From positions 1 to 36,824 of the IMG/VR virus record IMGVR_UViG_3300017917_002056: a stretch of DNA of 36,824 nt. One strand, 5' to 3'. The position numbers and the translations under genes were made by a program. The stretch is from a virus. Below the pieces are notes generated by a model that worked only from the letters and a program-made list of their open reading frames with translations, made no database searches and was not told where the DNA came from. Each line of letters begins with the position of its first letter. Within the stretch, counting starts at the first letter, position 1. This document shows positions 15,790 through 22,199 of this stretch, piece by piece.

Positions 15790-17213
15790 TATCCTATTGA
15801 ACCTTCAATCTTAATATTCATTAATTTTTGCGCCTCAGCCGCAAATTCTAGAGGTAGTGTCTTGAACACTTCTCTACAAAAACCATTGACTATAGTTGTT
15901 GCCGCTTGCTCTGTATCCATGCCGCGTTGCCCTAGATAAAACAATTGACGCTCGCTAATTCTTCCAGTTGATGCTTCATGCTCAACTATTGAATCATTAT
16001 TCTTAACTTCAACATAAGGTATAGTGTTTGCCACTCCTTCGTCACCAATAATCATACTATCACATTGAGTAAAATTTCTAGCACCTATAGCTCCTGGCAT
16101 TATGTTTACTAGACCCCTATAAGTGTTAACACTTTGATCTAAACTTATACCTTTACTGATTATAGTGCTACTAGTGTTATTACCGATGTGTATCATTTTA
16201 GTTCCAGTGTCTGCTTGTTGACGACCTTTAGTCAACGCTACACTGTAAAATTCACCTTTTGAGTTGTCTCCTTTAAGTATACAACTTGGATATTTCCAAG
16301 TTATTGCAGATCCAGTTTCAACTTGCGTCCAGCTTATTTTGCTGTTGTCCCCTTTACATATTCCTCTTTTAGTAACAAAATTATAAATGCCACCTTTGCC
16401 ATCCTTATCCCCAGGATACCAATTTTGAACAGTTGAATATTTTATTTCTGCATCTTTCAATGCTACCAATTCAACTACTGCGGCATGAAGTTGATTTTCA
16501 TCACGCTTGGGTGCAGTGCAACCTTCTAGGTAACTTACGTAACTTCCTTCATCTGCAATGATCAATGTACGTTCAAATTGTCCAGTATTAGATTCATTTA
16601 TTCTAAAGTATGTGCTTAATTCCAACGGACACCTAACTCCCTTTGGAATATAAACAAAACTACCGTCAGTAAAAACAGCACTATTGAGGCAAGAATAAAA
16701 ATTATCTCTTTGTGGAACCACTGAACCCAAATACTCTTTTACTAGATCTGGATATTTTTTTACAGCTTCGCTGATGCTACAAAAAATAATTCCTTGTTCT
16801 TCTAATTGCTTCTTATGTGTGGTTCCTAAACTTTCACTGTCTAAAACAGCGTCCACTGCCACACCTGCAAGCCACTTTTGTTCTTCTAAAGGTATACCTA
16901 ATTTTTCAAAATCTTTGAGAATGTCAGGATCAACTTCACTCAAATCTTTTGGTCGATTTTTTGGTCTGCTGAAATAACTTATTTCATCAAAGTCAACTCT
17001 TTCGTAATTTAAAGTTGACCAAGAAGGCTCCGACATTTCTAGCCAGGATTTATATGCTTTGAGTCTCCATTCTAATAACCATTCTGGTTCATCTTTCAGC
17101 GAGGAAATCTTTCGAATGACCTCTTGATTTAACCCTTTGGATATTGTTTCAGACTCGAAATCAAATGCCCAACCATATTTGTATTCTTCTTTTTCTATTT
17201 TATTATGGTCCAT
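15789..17213 (-). CDS. sufB: SufB scaffold subunit of the Fe-S assembly complex
   Basis: A 474-residue SufB, highly conserved along its length: YKYGW near the start, [69 protein letters not shown] and [13 protein letters not shown]384 (FTQCDSM) aligns with essential Cys405 of E. coli SufB, and E411-H412-E413 with the E432-H433-E434 segment, giving a constant offset of 21. SufB is where the cluster is built. The start at 17213 is fixed by the family N-terminus (the YKYGW segment must be included). There is no ribosome site: the -10 box of a consensus promoter ends only seven bases upstream, so the transcript is probably leaderless. It is the first gene of the seven-gene suf operon. Confidence 0.97.
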   Translation of the reverse strand: MDHNKIEKEEYKYGWAFDFESETISKGLNQEVIRKISSLKDEPEWLLEWRLKAYKSWLEMSEPSWSTLNYERVDFDEISYFSRPKNRPKDLSEVDPDILKDFEKLGIPLEEQKWLAGVAVDAVLDSESLGTTHKKQLEEQGIIFCSISEAVKKYPDLVKEYLGSVVPQRDNFYSCLNSAVFTDGSFVYIPKGVRCPLELSTYFRINESNTGQFERTLIIADEGSYVSYLEGCTAPKRDENQLHAAVVELVALKDAEIKYSTVQNWYPGDKDGKGGIYNFVTKRGICKGDNSKISWTQVETGSAITWKYPSCILKGDNSKGEFYSVALTKGRQQADTGTKMIHIGNNTSSTIISKGISLDQSVNTYRGLVNIMPGAIGARNFTQCDSMIIGDEGVANTIPYVEVKNNDSIVEHEASTGRISERQLFYLGQRGMDTEQAATTIVNGFCREVFKTLPLEFAAEAQKLMNIKIEGSIG

Positions 17214-17220
17214 AGTGATT

Positions 17221-17249
17221 ATTATAATTTAATTTTTGTTGTATGTCAA
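17221..17249 (-). promoter_or_regulatory. Consensus sigma70-type promoter of the suf operon
   Basis: TTGACA (17244-17249), 17 nt spacer, TATAAT (17221-17226). Both hexamers match the bacterial consensus exactly. Only seven bases separate the -10 from the sufB ATG, so the expected transcription start falls on or next to the start codon. No IscR- or SufR-like gene is seen in the window. Confidence 0.9.
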
Positions 17250-17312
17250 GCATTCATTTTTTATTTAGTGGCAGCGAGCCGGCATAATTAAAAGACAAGG
17301 AGATTAAAAATT

Positions 17313-17612
17313 ATGATTAACTTTTTAAAATCATTATTAGGCTACCCAACAGAAGCTGAAAAAGCTGCCGCCAAGCAAGCCGCGCCAGAAGCACCGTACA
17401 AGGTTGAAGCGCCAGTTGCTAAGGTTGAAGAGGCCAAATCTGTAGCAGTTCCTGCTATTAAGGCAACTAAAACTAAGGCGCCTGCAAAGCCAAAAGCACC
17501 AGCTAAGGCTAAAGCACCAGCAAAAGCACCTGCAAAGCCAAAAGCACCAGCTAAGGCCAAAGCACCTGCAAAGGCTCCGGCTAAGCCAAGAGCGCCAAAG
17601 AAGACCAAATAA
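17313..17612 (+). CDS. Histone H1-like Lys/Ala/Pro-rich basic protein
   Basis: A 99-residue protein. A short N-terminal segment (MINFLKSLLGYPTEAEKAAAK) could be an amphipathic or protein-binding helix. It is followed by an acidic/valine-rich linker, and residues ~50-99 consist almost entirely of KAPAK-type units ending in PRAPKKTK. Such tails resemble eukaryotic histone H1 and bacterial AlgP/HctB-like proteins and bind DNA without sequence specificity. AAGGAG lies ~10 nt before the ATG. It is transcribed away from the suf operon from the same intergenic region and ends at a strong bidirectional terminator. Likely roles are DNA compaction or charge neutralisation, inferred from composition only. 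The antisense frame that is also open is a by-product of the repetitive codons. Confidence 0.8.
   Translation: MINFLKSLLGYPTEAEKAAAKQAAPEAPYKVEAPVAKVEEAKSVAVPAIKATKTKAPAKPKAPAKAKAPAKAPAKPKAPAKAKAPAKAPAKPRAPKKTK
17481..17576 (+). repeat. Two tandem 48-bp repeats inside the histone-like gene
   Basis: The 48-bp unit beginning CCTGCAAAGCCAAAAGCACC at 17481 recurs at 17529 with a few substitutions, and a third partial, more diverged unit follows at 17577. It encodes a 16-residue Lys/Ala/Pro unit. Such repeats are prone to slippage, so tail length may vary between related phages. Confidence 0.85.
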
Positions 17613-17646
17613 TTGAAAAGAATTAATTGATCTTCTTGATATAAGA

Positions 17647-17666
17647 AAAGCCCCTTATGGGGCTTT
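17647..17666. terminator. Bidirectional rho-independent terminator
   Basis: AAAGCCCC-ttat-GGGGCTTT forms an eight-base-pair GC-rich stem flanked by A-rich and T-rich tracts. It lies 34 nt after the histone-like gene and one base before the uvsE stop, so it can end transcription from both convergent genes. Confidence 0.9.
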
Positions 17667-17667
17667 C

Positions 17668-18681
17668 TTATTGAGCGTAATCATAAAGTGCTCGACTGGC
17701 TAAATTCTTAGCCTTGCTTTCGCACATTATATCAAAATTATCACGGAATGTGAGTGCCCAATCGTTTACAGATTGGTTCCAGTAAAAGTTACTGTGTGCT
17801 CTTAGTTTTGCTTTCTTGTACCCATTTTCTAAAAGAATTTCTAAATTTGGGCTATCAATAACATTATGATTTTTGAGCACATCTTCTCTACTGACGCTGT
17901 AATGAATAACAGGACGAACACCACGCCAGCTATCAATTACACGTTTAACACGATCATCATTAGGATCAATATACTCCCCAGTCTTTACCCAATGATGATG
18001 AACATCTAACACCAAAGCGAGATCGTTTGCCAGTTCGAGACTTGCTTCGATTCCCCAGCTGATTTCGTCGTTTTCGATAGTAATACAATTTCTCGCCTCT
18101 GGTGAGAGACGCCCAAGTGCGGCTTTGATGCCGGCGGGACCGGCTCTACCTGAGATGTGGACATTGATTTTAAAGTCCTGGAACGATGAGCCATAGCCCA
18201 TCCATCTAACCATATCTGCATGATATTCAAACTCCTCTATACTACGCTTAACAATATCTGGATTGTCACTTGCCAACACAGTAAATTGACCAGGATGAAA
18301 ACTGAGACGAACGTTGCGAGCTCTAGCAAGATCCCCCACCTCTCTAAAATGTTTTTGGGCGTATGCTTGCACATCAGCTTGACGCCAAAACCAGCACCAA
18401 GTAGGCTCAGTATAGACAGGAAGGATATCACTGCTAAGGCGTACCATACGTAACTCATCTTCTAAATTACCTACCCTTTCTACCAACAGTTTAGTTGATT
18501 GAATATTTTGTTTTACCAAAGACCAAAGTTTTTCAACAGCAACATCTTTATCTTGACGGTTGAGCCAAGCCACTGTAGTAGCACCAGTGTTGTATTTCTT
18601 ACAATCATCTTTTGGGCCAATGCCGTCTACTTGATGAGGGAAATCAATCCACTTACAAGCAAAACCAATGCGTTTAATCAT
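17668..18681 (-). CDS. uvsE: UV-damage endonuclease (UvsE/UVDE family)
   Basis: A 337-residue TIM-barrel endonuclease that nicks DNA 5' of UV photoproducts, starting an alternative excision repair. Family motifs: N-terminal IKRIGFACKW, LRMVRLSSDILP, RLSFHPGQFTVLAS, KINVHISGRAGPAG, ITIENDE, LVLDVHHHW and VIHYSVSRE; these contain the His, Glu and Asp metal ligands of the family. Length is normal. I chose the ATG at 18681; a TTG four codons upstream is less likely. No clear ribosome site is seen. It has its own promoter with a perfect palindrome around the -10 box. In T4 the photoproduct repair enzyme is the unrelated DenV, so this is a functional substitute. Confidence 0.93.
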   Translation of the reverse strand: MIKRIGFACKWIDFPHQVDGIGPKDDCKKYNTGATTVAWLNRQDKDVAVEKLWSLVKQNIQSTKLLVERVGNLEDELRMVRLSSDILPVYTEPTWCWFWRQADVQAYAQKHFREVGDLARARNVRLSFHPGQFTVLASDNPDIVKRSIEEFEYHADMVRWMGYGSSFQDFKINVHISGRAGPAGIKAALGRLSPEARNCITIENDEISWGIEASLELANDLALVLDVHHHWVKTGEYIDPNDDRVKRVIDSWRGVRPVIHYSVSREDVLKNHNVIDSPNLEILLENGYKKAKLRAHSNFYWNQSVNDWALTFRDNFDIMCESKAKNLASRALYDYAQ

Positions 18682-18699
18682 GTATATAACCAATAAAAT

Positions 18700-18729
18700 A
18701 GGACATAATACATTGTAGCATTATGTCCT
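18700..18729. promoter_or_regulatory. Perfect 10-bp inverted repeat around the uvsE -10 box (operator-like)
   Basis: AGGACATAAT (18700-18709), 10-nt centre, ATTATGTCCT (18720-18729). The centre contains the promoter -10 element, so a dimeric protein bound here would cover it. A hairpin in the 5' end of the RNA is unlikely to include both arms because transcription should start near 18705. Confidence 0.75.
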
Positions 18730-18740
18730 TGTATTGTCAA
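18712..18740 (-). promoter_or_regulatory. Sigma70-type promoter of uvsE
   Basis: TTGACA (18735-18740), 17 nt spacer, TACAAT (18712-18717). The expected start gives a leader of about 24 nt before the uvsE ATG at 18681. Confidence 0.85.
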
Positions 18741-18749
18741 TGACAGATT

Positions 18750-18941
18750 TTACCAATGTCTAATGACGTTAGCAATAATAAACAAACAGGTTATAACATG
18801 AATTATGACCCAGAATGTTTTTAAAAATAATGCTATTCTTGCTTCTCGAACAGTGAGAATAGGTACATCTGGTCTATCCTCATCTGTTTGTCCCATTAAG
18901 TGCCCAGTTGCCCGAGCCCAGATTTTTTCAAAACTATTCAT
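18750..18941 (-). CDS. Small single-span membrane protein
   Basis: A 63-residue protein. The first ~35 residues are polar (IWARATGHLMGQTDEDRPD). One hydrophobic segment at residues ~41-60 (FKTFWVIIHVITCLFIIANV type) should span the membrane, so the polar part probably faces the cytoplasm. The ATG overlaps the queD stop (ATGA), which argues strongly that it is translated and coupled to queD. No family recognised. It lies just before the uvsE promoter. Confidence 0.7.
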   Translation of the reverse strand: MNSFEKIWARATGHLMGQTDEDRPDVPILTVREARIALFLKTFWVIIHVITCLFIIANVIRHW

Positions 18942-19465
18942 CCTTCGTATGTGGCAGAGTTTGCACCGTGTTCAAACACTTCAACAGATTTGACACGTAC
19001 ACTTGGATTGATTGGATAACGCATATTTCCACCTGCTAATAGTTCAGCCATTTTGTCATAGCACATCTTAGCAAACATTTCACAGCCCACAGCTGGCACA
19101 ATGCGTAAATCACATACACCTGATCTACGATACGGTTCTACTTGCACACGTTCTGGATTGCCGTCGTGCTCAGGATTTGAACTCCAACCACTCATAGCTT
19201 TGAATCGATCTAGCAATGGATCGTCTTCGGCAATAACCAAAGTGTGATCGAACATATGATCCGCCCATGCTTTGAATTCTTTAAGACCACCAAAGTCCAT
19301 ACACCAGTTTTTATCGTCTAATGTATCGCATTCAAATATAAGTTTGATGCCGATCGAATAACCGTGAAGTGTAGAGCAATGACTGTGTGTGGCACGCCAT
19401 TGTCTAAAGCAACATGACAAACCTCTGTCATTGCCGTAAGTTTTTGTTGAATAAAATTTTGCCAT
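18938..19465 (-). CDS. queD: QueD-like 6-carboxytetrahydropterin synthase / PTPS family
   Basis: A 175-residue protein of the 6-pyruvoyl-tetrahydropterin synthase fold. In the 7-deazaguanine pathway QueD makes 6-carboxytetrahydropterin, an early precursor of preQ0. Visible are CFRQWRATHSHCSTLHGYS, with C30 at the catalytic cysteine position and H34 at a zinc-ligand position, then MDFGGLKEF, MFDHTLVI and a C-terminal VEVFEH. The usual HGH zinc motif is HGY here, so one canonical ligand is replaced, as also occurs in QueD-like proteins of marine myoviruses. GGAG precedes the ATG. No queC, queE, folE or dpdA is present in this window, so the product could serve tRNA queuosine, DNA modification or folate-like chemistry. 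Confidence 0.85.
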   Translation of the reverse strand: MAKFYSTKTYGNDRGLSCCFRQWRATHSHCSTLHGYSIGIKLIFECDTLDDKNWCMDFGGLKEFKAWADHMFDHTLVIAEDDPLLDRFKAMSGWSSNPEHDGNPERVQVEPYRRSGVCDLRIVPAVGCEMFAKMCYDKMAELLAGGNMRYPINPSVRVKSVEVFEHGANSATYEG

Positions 19466-19536
19466 TGTTATCTCCTTAGATTAGCAATGGCGGCAGAATT
19501 TGTATTGCGGGATGACGCCTAAGGCCGCATACTATA

Positions 19537-19565
19537 ATTGTAGTACCGTTATTTATTTTTGTCAA
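19537..19565 (-). promoter_or_regulatory. Sigma70-type promoter of the queD unit
   Basis: TTGACA (19560-19565), 17 nt spacer, TACAAT (19537-19542). The -35 lies inside the last codons of the upstream membrane-protein gene. It gives a leader of ~60 nt before queD, longer than at the other promoters; I did not recognise a preQ1 riboswitch in it. Confidence 0.8.
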
Positions 19566-19878
19566 CATTCGTGCCGTTCAATTCTTTAATATCTTTGTAG
19601 GCACAGTCAACATCATTTTTGATGTCCATAACATTCTTATGTAAGTCGTCAAATAGATGTATAAAATCTAAAATCATCTTAAGTACCCAACCCCACCAAA
19701 TTAATGATACGGTGATAAAAATCACCCAACTTGCGTAAAATAAAAATGGTATTGATGTGTTAAAAATTTCATATAATCCAAAAGCACCTACTAAGAAAAA
19801 TATTGGGCTTAGTCTTCCCCATATAATCCAAATTCTAGATTGTTTTTGTGCCTGTAAAATTGTGTTAAGCCTATTCAT
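19549..19878 (-). CDS. Two-span membrane protein of unknown function
   Basis: A 109-residue protein with two hydrophobic segments at residues ~17-37 and ~43-65 (rich in Ile, Phe, Trp) and a charged C-terminal tail that is probably helical (DDLHKNVMDIKNDVD). AGGAG is well placed before the ATG. The start region lies in a 10-bp inverted repeat that could hide the start codon. It follows clpP and ends where the queD promoter begins. No family recognised. Topology suggests both termini in the cytoplasm. Confidence 0.75.
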   Translation of the reverse strand: MNRLNTILQAQKQSRIWIIWGRLSPIFFLVGAFGLYEIFNTSIPFLFYASWVIFITVSLIWWGWVLKMILDFIHLFDDLHKNVMDIKNDVDCAYKDIKELNGTNVDKNK

Positions 19879-19919
19879 GCCTTTGCTCCTAAAATATTAT
19901 TTACTGGGTCAAAGGCATG
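19876..19919 (-). promoter_or_regulatory. Inverted repeat enclosing the ribosome site of the 109-aa membrane protein
   Basis: CATGCCTTTG (19876-19885) and CAAAGGCATG (19910-19919) are perfect 10-bp complements separated by 24 nt. In the mRNA the start AUG lies in the 3' arm and the AGGAG sits in the loop beside the stem, so folding would be expected to control initiation. Confidence 0.65.
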
Positions 19920-19933
19920 ATTTATATACAGAG

Positions 19934-20554
19934 TTAATCTCTCTTTTCAATAACCCTGTCAGCTAGGCCGTTTTGCACAGCTTCGTGAGATGATAAAAAT
20001 GTGTCAAATTTCATAGTTTCAAAAAGCTCTGCATAAGTTTTTCCAGCAGTATTATGTTTGACATACAACTGTGTCAGTCGCTCATTTAGCCTTTTAGCTT
20101 CTTCAAAATGACGTTTTGCATCTTCAAATTGAAGATCTTGAACGTGTACACTGCCACGTGTGCCAGGAGTACCCGAACTAACACGATGAATCATTGTGCG
20201 TGATTCTGGTAAAGCATAGCGTTTACCTGGTGCACCTGCTTGTGCTAGGAAACTGCCCATACTACAAGCCTGCCCCATGACATAGGTACAGACGTCAGGC
20301 TTAATAAACTGCATGGTATCATAAATTGCCAAACCAGCAGTTACACTACCACCAGGGCTGTTTATGTACATATGAATGTCTAAGTCACTGTTTTCACTTT
20401 CTAAGAAAAGTAATTGAGCAATAACAGTATTTGCCATATGTTCTTCAACTTCACCGTTTAGAAAGATAACTCGATCTTTTAACAGTCTACTATAAATGTC
20501 GTAAGCACGTTCACCTTGACTGCTTTTCTCAACGACCATCGGCACTAAATTCAT
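19934..20554 (-). CDS. clpP: ClpP-like serine protease
   Basis: A 206-residue ClpP-family protease of full length. The catalytic triad is visible: Ser98 in GQACSMGSF, His123 in TMIHRVSSG and Asp184 in [15 protein letters not shown]. The [18 protein letters not shown] segment forms the oxyanion/strand region. The usual MIHQP is MIHR and the usual GQAASMGA is GQACSMGS, as in other phage ClpP proteins. GGAG precedes the ATG. No ClpX/ClpA ATPase is next to it, so it may use the host unfoldase or act alone. Roles suggested for phage ClpP include head maturation and remodelling of host proteolysis; neither can be read from this sequence. Confidence 0.93.
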   Translation of the reverse strand: MNLVPMVVEKSSQGERAYDIYSRLLKDRVIFLNGEVEEHMANTVIAQLLFLESENSDLDIHMYINSPGGSVTAGLAIYDTMQFIKPDVCTYVMGQACSMGSFLAQAGAPGKRYALPESRTMIHRVSSGTPGTRGSVHVQDLQFEDAKRHFEEAKRLNERLTQLYVKHNTAGKTYAELFETMKFDTFLSSHEAVQNGLADRVIEKRD

Positions 20555-20840
20555 TACGTTCTCCTAAAATATTGATTACTTTTTGTTTTTCTTCTTGATA
20601 AGAAGACCAGGCTTTTTTAATTCCATTGAATACTATAATATAGCCTACCCAATAAAATAAAATTATGGCACTCAGTATACCATGATTGATTGTTTCTAAT
20701 GTAGATCCTTTAGGACTGTTTAGCCAAGATGATGCAAAAAAGCATGTAGCCAACCAAGCCCACATCCAGTGATCCCAGGATTTAATTGATGAGATGGATT
20801 TGTGATAACTCCATTTTAAAAAATAAAATATTTCTTTCAT
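20529..20840 (-). CDS. Small membrane protein next to ClpP
   Basis: A 103-residue protein with hydrophobic, Trp-rich segments at residues ~27-41 and ~56-73 and a charged C-terminal tail ([14 protein letters not shown]). It overlaps the clpP start by 26 nt, and its ATG shares a base with the upstream stop (TAATG), so it is part of a coupled gene train. No family recognised. With the 109-residue protein on the other side, ClpP is flanked by two small membrane proteins, which hints at a membrane-associated process. Confidence 0.75.
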   Translation of the reverse strand: MKEIFYFLKWSYHKSISSIKSWDHWMWAWLATCFFASSWLNSPKGSTLETINHGILSAIILFYWVGYIIVFNGIKKAWSSYQEEKQKVINILGERNEFSADGR

Positions 20841-21286
20841 TAGTATCTATCTTTCTCTAAGTCAATGTTACTCAAACCTGCTAATACTTGAAAAGTATCC
20901 CAAGCCTTTTTAACACCTGGATTACTATCCAATTCTTCACTGGGAAGGACTGCTTCAAGCCAAATATAAGGCATACGTCTAGGATGCGCACCAAACTGTC
21001 GCGGTTGATGAAACTTTCCAGATTCGAAAAGTTCAATACTGACACTTCGAAAACGATCCTCATCTTCGTCTGTGTAGCCTGCCCATTCAGGACGACTACC
21101 ACCAAAGAAACCACGCATCAAATTCCCATCAGATCCTGCGCCGTAGCCTTGCCAAATTCCTTGCCACTGCTTGTCATCTCGAGGATCAAAGTCTGTTCGA
21201 GCAATAATAATTAGAACATCGTTGATGTCAACTTTGCCTTCAACGATATCTCGAACACAACGACTGTAACTAAGTCCGATCTTCAT
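20840..21286 (-). CDS. Conserved phage protein of unknown function
   Basis: A 148-residue soluble protein. It begins KIGLSYSRCVRDIVEG and has a central GYGAGSDGNLMRGFFGGSRP segment and a PYIWLEAVLPSEELDSNPGVKKAWDTF segment. AAGGAAG lies before the ATG, and the gene overlaps its upstream neighbour by 17 nt. The protein type recurs in T4-like aquatic phages without an assigned role, and no catalytic motif is evident. Confidence 0.8.
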   Translation of the reverse strand: MKIGLSYSRCVRDIVEGKVDINDVLIIIARTDFDPRDDKQWQGIWQGYGAGSDGNLMRGFFGGSRPEWAGYTDEDEDRFRSVSIELFESGKFHQPRQFGAHPRRMPYIWLEAVLPSEELDSNPGVKKAWDTFQVLAGLSNIDLEKDRY

Positions 21287-21530
21287 TTTTTACTTCCTTG
21301 CCTTTTAATAAAAATCTATGTAGGTCTTCCATGCGTGGTTGGAAAACATCAGGTGCCCCATTGCTGGCTCGATCCATGTCCCACTGACTAGGATAATGCC
21401 TTAATATACTATACGCTTCTTTACGTACTGATTTTGGAACTCTAGGATATTTTTTAGTGTCATGTGCTACTTCACGCAAAAATCTTTCAGCCCAAAGTAC
21501 TGCACGATAACGCTCATCGGGAAGAGTCAT
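21270..21530 (-). CDS. BPSL0761-like small protein
   Basis: An 86-residue protein from the ATG at 21530 (GGAG ~10 nt upstream); the frame could extend 13 codons upstream but without a better site. The pattern TLPDERYRAVLWAERFLRE, then VPKSVRKEAYSILRHYPSQWDMDRA and a terminal AP(D)VF resembles the BPSL0761 family, small helical proteins found in proteobacteria and phages with no known function. It sits between coupled hypothetical genes. Confidence 0.75.
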   Translation of the reverse strand: MTLPDERYRAVLWAERFLREVAHDTKKYPRVPKSVRKEAYSILRHYPSQWDMDRASNGAPDVFQPRMEDLHRFLLKGKEVKNEDRT

Positions 21531-21726
21531 TTTTATAGTGCTCCAATCTAAGTTTACGACATTGATCACGTACTTCTGGGGGGAAGTCTGGACTTATTTC
21601 TGCTAAGGTACAGTTATATATTCTGCCTTCAGGCTTTGGACCTAGAACTATAAATGCCACCAAAGATAGCAATGTTATAACTAGGATTAAGTAATATATT
21701 ACGGCCCTAAATTCTTCTCTAGCCAT
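21514..21726 (-). CDS. Small membrane-anchored protein with a paired-Cys motif
   Basis: A 70-residue protein with one hydrophobic segment at residues ~8-28 (VIYYLILVITLLSLVAFIVL) followed by an exported-looking domain: RIYNC, LAEISPDFPPEV, RDQCRKL. The two cysteines, 17 residues apart, could form a disulfide in the periplasm. A similar layout occurs in the 63-residue protein at 24046-24237. It overlaps both neighbours. The motif around SPDxPPEVRxxCRK recurs in aquatic T4-like phages; function unknown. Confidence 0.75.
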   Translation of the reverse strand: MAREEFRAVIYYLILVITLLSLVAFIVLGPKPEGRIYNCTLAEISPDFPPEVRDQCRKLRLEHYKNDSSR

Positions 21727-22199
21727 TCTTTACACTCTGTCCAATTTCGATATACGTGTGCTTTCCCACCAGCATTGATCCATTCATTGCAATTACTATG
21801 TCTGTCATCAATTAAAATGTCAGTTGTATACTTGCAGTGACGCCATTTGTCATGACTAAAAGGCCCAATAAAAACAGGCACTCCAGGAAAATGCTGGTGC
21901 GCCCACCATACTTTATCTTGTGCCGCATAAGGCATACTGTAGTCATGTGGCAGTGCTGTCAAAAACGCCAATCCCTGTGCAGTACCTGTCTCTACTGCTT
22001 GACGACAATAACTCACTAATTCAACTGCGCCTTCCTTCAAAGGCAAGTTGAGATAAAAGCGACTATCGTTTTTCAGTTTATCCCAATCAGTTTGGGGGAT
22101 ACGTTCACCTTTATCCTTGTCCCAACGCATCTTAAGAAACTCTTGTGCGTAGCCGATCCAATCAGCTACCACATCATCCATGTCCAAATAAATGATCAT
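21699..22199 (-). CDS. HAD-superfamily 5'(3')-deoxyribonucleotidase-like phosphatase
   Basis: A 166-residue HAD phosphatase. The catalytic DxDDVVAD motif (YLDMDDVVADW) is at residues 4-14, with the nucleophile Asp6. FLTALPHD carries the motif II Thr, and DILIDDRHSNCNEW is motif IV. Such phage enzymes resemble deoxyribonucleotidases that dephosphorylate nucleoside monophosphates, helping to balance the dNTP pool. The start ATG overlaps the upstream stop (ATGA). The exact substrate cannot be deduced. Confidence 0.85.
   Translation of the reverse strand: MIIYLDMDDVVADWIGYAQEFLKMRWDKDKGERIPQTDWDKLKNDSRFYLNLPLKEGAVELVSYCRQAVETGTAQGLAFLTALPHDYSMPYAAQDKVWWAHQHFPGVPVFIGPFSHDKWRHCKYTTDILIDDRHSNCNEWINAGGKAHVYRNWTECKEWLEKNLGP

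Noticed and set aside
17342-17608. Long minus-strand frame opposite the histone-like gene (AGAFAGALAL-type)
   Set aside because: It mirrors the repetitive Ala/Lys/Pro codons of the real gene, has no ribosome site, and the plus-strand product has the sensible composition.
11823-19465. Bacterial chromosome or prophage fragment as the explanation for the suf operon
   Set aside because: Both flanks are phage genes without integrase, attachment-like repeats or host housekeeping genes, and the suf promoter matches the phage promoter family. An assembly chimera cannot be excluded from sequence alone.
19466-19536. Possible preQ1 riboswitch in the queD leader
   Set aside because: The leader is longer than most here and contains GC-rich segments, but I could not find the class-defining preQ1 aptamer bases or a pseudoknot with the ribosome site.
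19880-19935. T4-type late promoter (TATAAATA) candidates such as TATATAAATC near 19925 and TATAAA near the fibre gene
   Set aside because: None matches the full octamer, and AT-rich spacers give such partial matches by chance.
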